64,000 nt of DNA from Oscarella lobularis (taxonomy: Eukaryota > Porifera > Homoscleromorpha > Homosclerophorida > Oscarellidae), in NCBI RefSeq assembly GCF_947507565.1, contig NC_089176.1, positions 558,001 through 622,000 of the forward strand. The letters run 5' to 3'. The first letter of the stretch is position 1; each line of letters opens with the position of its first letter. Made by a program: the position numbers and the translations under genes. Below the pieces are notes generated by a model. The model searched no databases, was not told where the DNA came from, and saw only the letters and a list, made by a program, of their open reading frames with translations. This document shows positions 57,846 through 64,000 of the stretch, piece after piece.

Positions 57846-58148
57846 AGAGCGCTGCGGGCGCTCGCCGCGCACGTCGTTCATCGTCTCCAAGTCGTGTTTC
57901 TCCATTGTCCCGTTGCCCGTCTGCGTCACTACGTCGCCTCGCGCATTCGAATCAACGGCATACGCGAAGATCGACCGGAGATGCGATCCTTTCTCATCGA
58001 CGACTGCTTCAACGTCATTCTCGACAGAAGAGACTTTTTCCACGTCGAAGAAAACGTCCGAGTTGGGCCGCGCGTGGCCGAGCGTCCGCCTCCAAAGCGG
58101 AAGAAGGAAAAGAAGCGAAGAAACCGAGAGAGGAGCGCGACGAATTAA
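57846..58148 (+). CDS. Orphan GC-rich exon-like frame, unrecognised
   Basis: An open frame following an acceptor-like ttaatag at 57845, ending at 58148. It encodes a hydrophobic/basic stretch (HVVHRLQVVFLHCPVARLRH), an acidic middle (MRSFLIDDCFNVILDRRDFF) and a Lys/Arg-rich tail (PPKRKKEKKRRNRERS). Base composition is clearly more GC-rich than the neighbouring repeats, and no start or upstream exon is nearby. It may be the last exon of a gene broken by the rearrangement that made the triplication, or a captured fragment. I do not recognise it. Confidence 0.4.
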   Translation, partial: RALRALAAHVVHRLQVVFLHCPVARLRHYVASRIRINGIREDRPEMRSFLIDDCFNVILDRRDFFHVEENVRVGPRVAERPPPKRKKEKKRRNRERSATN

Positions 58149-58163
58149 ATCTTTGTATTAATT

Positions 58164-58500
58164 AACGGAAAATTCTTTACACTGGCTGCCAAAGCTCGTC
58201 GGCTAATATTTGACGGGACGGGAATCGTCGGACGGAGTCAGTCTAATGCTGACACCAACAAATTTGGCTGGCAAGAACATCATAGTGTACCCTGGTCTCA
58301 ATTCTCTAATAGAGGTTTTGCTGTTGTTGTGTGTTTATATAGGAGCAACTGGTATTTCTATACCATGTGGATTATCATCAAGTGATAAACTTCCAATTGG
58401 ATTACAGGTCATGGGGAGGCGTTTTGGAGACGAAACTATACTTAGGGTATCACGCGTGCTCGAAGCGAAAGCCGGTTTCGCCTACTTTCGTGGGACGTAG
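58164..58500 (+). pseudogene. GatA 3'-end fragment, copy 2
   Basis: Duplicates the last GatA exons (from [14 protein letters not shown]) with an internal deletion joining RLIFDG to [14 protein letters not shown], then [20 protein letters not shown] to the end. It lacks the catalytic half. It was carried along at the left edge of repeat unit 2. Confidence 0.9.
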
Positions 58501-58617
58501 TCAGGAACTTAATTAAAAACGCGACAGTAGGTATATGTTAAACTATACGTTTTTATATGCATACAAAAAAAATTGCTACGGAATCACAGTATCTAAAGAA
58601 ACGATAAAGCTTGTCAA

Positions 58618-60465
58618 TTATTCGAAAGGATTGACGAGCAATGCCCTCCTTTCGTCTTCGTTTTGCTGTTTATCACCTAGTAACTCATTTGGATTTTCAT
58701 TTTTTCTAGATCGCCAGTACTCCGTAAATGTCGAAAGCATGACGTTCATCGTTCCTTGTAAAAACACGAAAAAGGAAAGAAGACGGAAAAGAGAGCAGAG
58801 AGAGATTAGCATCTGATCAGCGAATTGCCACAAGGGCTTTCCATAAATAATGGCTTCGGCTTGAAGTGCCGTTGCAGTTCTTCCATGAGAAATCGGTCCT
58901 TCCAGAGCAAGATCGATCAGGTACCTCGCAAAGTTGATGAATGTCATGTAAGCCATGATGAATGGGTATACGTAGAAACTATAGATTGACGTCTTTGCAT
59001 CCATGTGAATACGCTCTTGTTCCATCGTCGTGTGGACCTTTAGGGACCACAGATCTTTCGCTAACTTCCGAATGGTAATCGCCAATACAACTTGAACGGA
59101 AACTGCCGTCAAATTAGACGTAAAATACGCTATTTGAAGTTTTGACGAGTCATTCACGACGGCTGAACTGCAGTTTGAGCGGTGGAGACAAGTGTAATTG
59201 GCGTATATAGATAGAAAGCAGTAAACAACTGGAAAGCAAGTAGTGGAGATCAGGCCCACAGCAATGAAAACGTCAAAACCCTGCTTTGGCTCCGTGTCCT
59301 TAATCTTCTTCAAGATGCCAAAGCCAAGAAGGCATAAAAGAGAAGAAAGGATGTATTCAGCTAGGTTAGCTCCAGCGTAGTGGTCCGTTCTTCCCTTTTT
59401 TTCAGCCCATATAAAATCACCACTCCAGGCGAGAGTAGCTCCAAGTGCCACGGAAAGAATGCACAAGAATCGTTTCACAACTGGTTTGAGTGAGTCATAG
59501 TTTATTTTGTTCTCTCCTCCCAATGGATTCAACTTTTGCAGTGGCGTCGTCGACCAGAAATGAAGTACTCCCGATTTTTTGCTGCTCTTCGCTACTTTCG
59601 CCAGTAAGAAAAATAGCAGGACAACGCACAACTGTATATAGAAGGGGCGCAAGCGTTTCTCTACTTTCAAATAATGCTTTTTAATATTGCAGTTGCTATT
59701 TGCCGTTCTCTTCAAAGGCAGTCCCACGTCTTTTATGTAGTCCAAAAATTTCTCTAATCCGATAAACAGCACTGCAAAAATAGAAACAACAAAAATTGCC
59801 GTCACCTTCTCCTTAGAGCCTTTTGAATCAGATATATCATATCGAGATTTGGTGAAAAACAAATACAAAAGAACGAAGAAGAATACCAGTGACGCTAAGT
59901 TGTAGCAAAATCCTGCAGCAACGGTACTGCTGCTAAATTCAGAAGCGCCTGGCTCGGATTTGCATTTGACAATGGCAATTGCCATAAACACAAGAGTTCT
60001 TATAATTTCAGCAGCAGCAACCGCAGTGAGAATAAACAGAACGATCATAACTGCTATGTCCATTGGCTGCATTGACCTCTCGTTATCTTCCTTCCACAAC
60101 TCTACATCACGACCCTGCCAAATGCGTGAAGCGACGTAAATCACGCCTCGTGAAAAAATTGTCAAAGTCATTGCCGCAAATCCAAGCCAGTACATTACAC
60201 TGTAGTCAGACAAGTCGCTATTCGTATGCTGGGAATCAAGGGAACTCGATAAGGCAAAGCTAAGCGAAACAACAGCGGCAAGCACGCAGATGGTGATGAA
60301 CGTTAACGTGTACTTCGTGGAACTAGCACCTTCCTCTATAAACAAGAAATCGACTTCTTTTTGTCTACTAAGTTACTGCGTACCATTAGAATTGACAAAA
60401 TCTGTTACTGGTTGATCGCCAGCATCTATTTGCTGCCACTGGCCAAATGTTTTAGTGCTATCCAT
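58618..60465 (-). CDS. Polytopic membrane protein, copy 2 of 3
   Basis: A close paralogue of the gene at 54460, with the same two-exon structure; its first exon starts at the ATG at 60465. The second exon is open to 58618. It differs mainly by short deletions in loops (after CNIK, and DSSKLQIAYF lacking several residues) and substitutions such as KKGRTDHYAGANL. No disabling change was seen, so it is predicted functional. About 12 hydrophobic segments. Function unknown. Confidence 0.8.
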
Positions 60466-60530
60466 GCTTGCTGGGCTCAGTGATTCGCTGAGTTCACACT
60501 AGGAAGATCCGGTTGTCTATACGGGAGCTG

Positions 60531-60993
60531 TGGAAGAGGACATTCTTTAGCGAATTGTACACTGAAGATTCCATAGCGGCATTTGAAAAGCTAAATGGAG
60601 TAGGTTACATTGGAAGCCAAGGAAAAGCTTTCACCGAGGCAAGAGTCTATAGAGGCTAAAAGCGGCTACTAGCTGTGACTTTACAAAGGAAGTTGCACCT
60701 CTGCTTGGGCTCAAAGAGGGAGACAGAGTTTTCGACATTGGTTCAGGGATTGGTGACATGGCATTTCACCTGGCAAAGGTCTGTCGGCACAAGTCCATGT
60801 CGATGTTTGGTAGCGAAAGAGCTGCTTCGACGGATGTAGGAAAGGAAACGTGAGCTTCTGGTACAGTCTATGTAGACTAGAAACTTGAGCTATTTTTGTG
60901 TTTAAGTGAAGTTTGAAATATGCGATGCAACGCAGGCTGATTTTTCTACTTGCACTTTTGACGTCATAGTGATGCGCTCTGCTCTAATGCACG
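60531..60993 (+). pseudogene. Truncated methyltransferase copy 2
   Basis: Matches the first half of the methyltransferase at 56405, but the ATG is GTG (gctgtggaagag), 5 bases are missing soon after, the motif-I exon has lost the LGVDIS segment, another base is missing near 60845, and the copy stops abruptly after the RSALMH codons at a hairpin. Not expected to encode enzyme. Confidence 0.9.
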
Positions 60994-61025
60994 TAGGCTC
61001 GTATCCAAGGCTGGATACGAGCCTA
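60994..61025. repeat. Perfect 14-bp-stem hairpin at a rearrangement junction
   Basis: taggctcgtatcca pairs with tggatacgagccta around aggc. It lies precisely between the truncated methyltransferase copy 2 and the GatA fragment that opens unit 3. Confidence 0.92.
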
Positions 61026-61028
61026 TAA

Positions 61029-61135
61029 TGCATGGGGAGGCGTTCTGGAGACGAAATTATATTCAGGGTATCACGCGTGCTCGAATTGAAAGCCGGTTTT
61101 TCCCACTTCCGTGGGACGTGGAACGCGACAGCAGG
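61029..61135 (+). pseudogene. GatA 3'-end fragment, copy 3
   Basis: About 100 bp matching the last coding stretch of GatA ([17 protein letters not shown] region), more diverged than copy 2. It marks the left edge of repeat unit 3. Confidence 0.8.
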
Positions 61136-61233
61136 TATGTTAATTAAACGGTATACGGTTTTTATCATGCATACAAAATAATTGCTACAAAATGACAGTA
61201 CACCTACTGTAAATGAACCATAACGCTTGTCAA

Positions 61234-63085
61234 TTAGACGGAACGATTGACGAGCAGTTGTCTCCTTTCGCCTCTGTTTTGCTCTTGATCACCTAAGTTG
61301 TTCGGGTTTTTATTGCCTTTAGATAGCCAGTACTCCGTAAATGTCGAAAGCATAAGGTTTATCGTTTCTTCTAGAAACACGAAAAAGGAAATAAGGCGGA
61401 AAAGAGAGGCGACGGAGAATAGCATCCGATCAGTGTACTCCCACACGGACCTTCCATAGATGACGGTTTCAGCTCGCAATGCCGTTGCAGTTCTTTCACT
61501 GGAATCTGGTCCTTCCAGAGCTAGATCAATGAGGTACCTCGCAAAGTTGGTAAATGTCATATAGGCAATGATGAATGGGTATACGTAGAAAGCATAGCTC
61601 GACGTTTTTGCATCCATGTGAATACGCTCTTGTTCCGTCGGAGTGTGGACCTTTAGGGACCACAAATCTTTTGCTAATTTCCGAACACTAACTGCCAATA
61701 CAACTTGAAAGGAAACAGCAGTCAAATTAGAAGTAATTTGCGCTATCTGAAGCGGTATATTTGACGAGGCATTTTCGACGACTGAACTGCAGTTTGAGCG
61801 GTGAAGACAAGCGAAATTGGCGTATGCAGATAGAAAGAGGTGAGCAACTGTAAAACAACTAGTGATGATAAGGCCCACCGCAATGAAAACGTCAAAACCC
61901 TGCTTTGGCGCCGTATTTGTAATCTTCTTCAAGATGCCGAAGCCTAGAAGGCATAAAACGCAAGCGAGAATGTATTCGGCAATGTTAGTTATGGCGTAGT
62001 AGTTTGTTCCCATCTGTTTAGCCGATAAGAAAGCACCAGCAGTCCAGGCTAGAGTAGCTGCAAATGCCACTAAAAGAATGCATGAAAACTTTTTCACCAA
62101 TGGTCTAAGTGAATCGAAGTTGATGTTGCTTTCTCCTCCCAGTCGATTCAGTTTTTGTAATGATGTCGTCGACCAAAAGTGAAGAACTCCCGCCGTTTTG
62201 CTGCTCTTTGCTACTTTTGCTAGCAACAAAAAGAGCAAAACGACACACAACTGTACGTAGAATGGGCGCAAGCGTATTTCTACTTTCAAATAACGGTCAT
62301 TGGTATCGCAGGCATCATTTGCCGTTCTCTTTAAAGGTAATCCCGTGTGATTTATGTAGTCCAAAAATTTCTCTAATCCGACAAAGAGCACTGCAAATAT
62401 TGAAACAACAAGAATCGCCGTCACCTTCTTCTTGGAGCCTTTTGAAGCAGATACTTCATATCGATATTTGGTGAAAAACAAATACAAAAGAACAATAAAG
62501 AATACCAGTGATGCTAAGTTGTAGCAAAATGCTGTCGCTATCGCAGTCGTACCAAAGTCAGTCTCCGAATTGCATTTGGAAATGGTAAGTGCCATAAATA
62601 CAAGAGTTCTTATAATTCCAGCAGTAGCAACCGCAGTCAGAATAAACAGAACGATCATAACTGCTATGTCCATTGGCTGCATTGACCTCTCGTTACCTTC
62701 CTTCCACAACTCTATATCACGGCCTTGCCAAATGCGTGAAGCGACGCAAATCACGCCTCGTGAAAAAATTGTTAAAGTCATAGCAGAAAATCCAAGCCAG
62801 TACATTGCACTGTAGTCAGACGAATCGCTATATGTATTAGTATGCTGGGAATCAAGGGAACTTGATAAGGCAAAGCTGAGCGAAACAACAGCTGCAAGCA
62901 CACAAACAGTGATAAACGTTGTCGTGTACTTCGTAGGATTAGAACGTTCCTCTTCTACAAAAATTGACATTTTCAGTTTACCTGTTCAAGTTAGACTGTC
63001 AATAGTGCGTACCAGTAGAACTGGCAAAGCCTGGATTGCTGGCGTCTATTTGCCCCCACTGGTCAGATCTTTCAGTGCTATCCAT
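61234..63085 (-). CDS. Polytopic membrane protein, copy 3 of 3
   Basis: Third paralogue. The first exon starts at the ATG at 63085 (MDSTERSDQWGQIDASNPGF) and splices near 62952 into EEERSNPTKYTTTF; the second exon is open to 61234. It is the most diverged copy, yet every hydrophobic segment is kept, along with the highly conserved WSLKVHT.TEQERIHMDAKT and NFARYLIDLALEGP regions. The divergence is spread through the protein without frame damage, consistent with selection to keep it working. Confidence 0.8.
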
Positions 63086-63153
63086 GCAGTTTCAGTAATT
63101 CGGGCAGAGAGTTGAGCTCACGCGAGGAAGGTCAGGTGGTCTATACGGGAGTT

Positions 63154-64000
63154 ATGGAAGAGGACAAAGCATTCTTTAGCGAATTGTACACTGAAGATTC
63201 CATAGCGGCATTTGAAAAGCTAAATGGAGTAGGTTACATTGGAAGCCAAGGAAAAGCTTTTACCGAGGCAAGAGTCTATAGAGGCTAAAAGCGGCTGCTT
63301 GCTAGCTAGCTGTGACTTTACAAAGGAAGTTGCACCTCTGCTTGGGCTCAAAGAGGGAGACAGAGTTCTCGACATTGGTTCAGGGATTGGTGGCATGGCA
63401 TTTCACCTGGCAAAGGTCTGTAGGCGCAAATGCATGCCGATGTTTCGGCTACTAGATCGTCTCGGTAGTTTTACGGTGCTGACGTTCTGGGAGTCGATAT
63501 TTCTGCCGCTGTGGTTAAAGTTGGTAGCGAAAGAGCTGCTTCGACGGATGTAGGAAAGGGAAACGTGAGTTTCTGGTACAGTCTATGTAGACTAGAAACT
63601 TGAGCTATTTTTGTTTAGGTGAAGTTCGAAATATGCGATGCAACGCAGGCTGATTTTCCTAGTTGCACTTTTGACGTCATAGTGATGCGCTCCGCCCTAA
63701 TGCACTTGCCATATGACAAAAAATACAAAGTTGTTGAAAATTCTTTTGTAAGAACTGATTTTTTCTATGCCTTTTGTGAAAAATTAATTATCAGAGGTGG
63801 CTCAAACCGGGTGGACGACTCATACTCAACGATATTCACACTATCAAGGAAATTCCGGATGCAGCACTTCAAGATCACATGAAGAAACGTCATTGGTATC
63901 TACTGTCATTTGAGAAAAATTTGCAAGTCAGTAGACGAGTATCCTCTTTTACTGAACACTGCAAGCACAAAGGAAACTATATTTGAATCTAAAGAACGTG
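63154..64000 (+). pseudogene. Methyltransferase copy 3, probably damaged, runs off the window
   Basis: Starts at the ATG at 63154 like copy 1 and keeps motif I (VLDIGSGIGGMAFHLAK). The donor used by the probable 36-bp intron in copy 1 (caagtccatg) reads caaatgcatg here, and 4 bases are missing just before the LGVDIS codons, so that join no longer works without an alternative splice. Downstream exons (VKFEICDATQADFPSCTFDV) remain open up to the window end. It could be functional only with different splicing. Confidence 0.6.

Noticed and set aside
57765-58043. Minus-strand frame opposite the orphan exon
   Set aside because: It has no start context or recognisable features. The plus-strand frame has the more protein-like composition, though neither is proven.

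Overview
The window is eukaryotic nuclear DNA, almost certainly from an early-branching animal and most likely a sponge. Genes are split by short introns (about 35-60 bp) with GT-AG and sometimes GC-AG ends, gene spacing is very tight, and the repertoire is animal: a TGF-beta/activin type I receptor, a receptor tyrosine kinase with a scavenger-receptor (SRCR) ectodomain, MAM, TSP1, VWD and Ig receptors, an ionotropic glutamate receptor, a sialyltransferase and MSL3. The sponge call (homoscleromorph-like in style) is inference from this gene mix, not proof.

Layout. 1-7.5 kb: a VMS1/ANKZF1 tRNA hydrolase (+), an intronless glutamate-receptor-like channel (-), and an unrecognised protein (-) interrupted by a 200-N gap that may be spurious. 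7.9-14.4 kb: four tandem intronless arylsulfatase-A-like genes (+), each with a CACGTG just before its ATG. 14.5-17.2 kb: a histidine phosphatase and a type I TGF-beta-family receptor kinase 39 bp apart (-). 17.5-19.1 kb: two divergent small secreted Cys-rich proteins of an unrecognised family. 19.3-21.5 kb: MSL3 with about 130 near-pure glutamine codons. 22.0-25.6 kb: a multi-exon arylsulfatase-B-like gene (-) head to head, 36 bp apart, with a GT29 sialyltransferase (+).

25.8-38.5 kb holds a tandem segmental duplication. Unit 1 has an intact SDR gene and a TSP1-VWD-Ig single-pass receptor. Unit 2 has a broken SDR copy and a receptor copy with a shortened cytoplasmic tail. The duplication junction lies in an SRCR gene, leaving an orphan SRCR exon near 32.3 kb. 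38.5-39.3 kb carries several small inverted-repeat elements. 39.5-45.4 kb is the SRCR receptor tyrosine kinase (11 SRCR domains, TM, kinase), converging on a five-MAM mucin-like receptor with tyrosine motifs in its tail (46.0-49.7 kb). 50.2-54.4 kb: selenocysteine lyase and the mitochondrial amidotransferase A subunit (QRSL1/GatA), 90 bp apart.

54.4-64 kb is a three-fold repeat of a divergent gene pair: an about 600-residue polytopic membrane protein (-) and a phosphoethanolamine-N-methyltransferase-like gene (+) sharing a short promoter. Copies of the GatA 3' end travelled with the repeats. All three membrane proteins are open, whereas only the first methyltransferase looks fully intact.

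Exon boundaries were worked out by eye from frame, splice signals and family resemblance; no alignment or transcript data were available. Protein names rest on recognised motifs.
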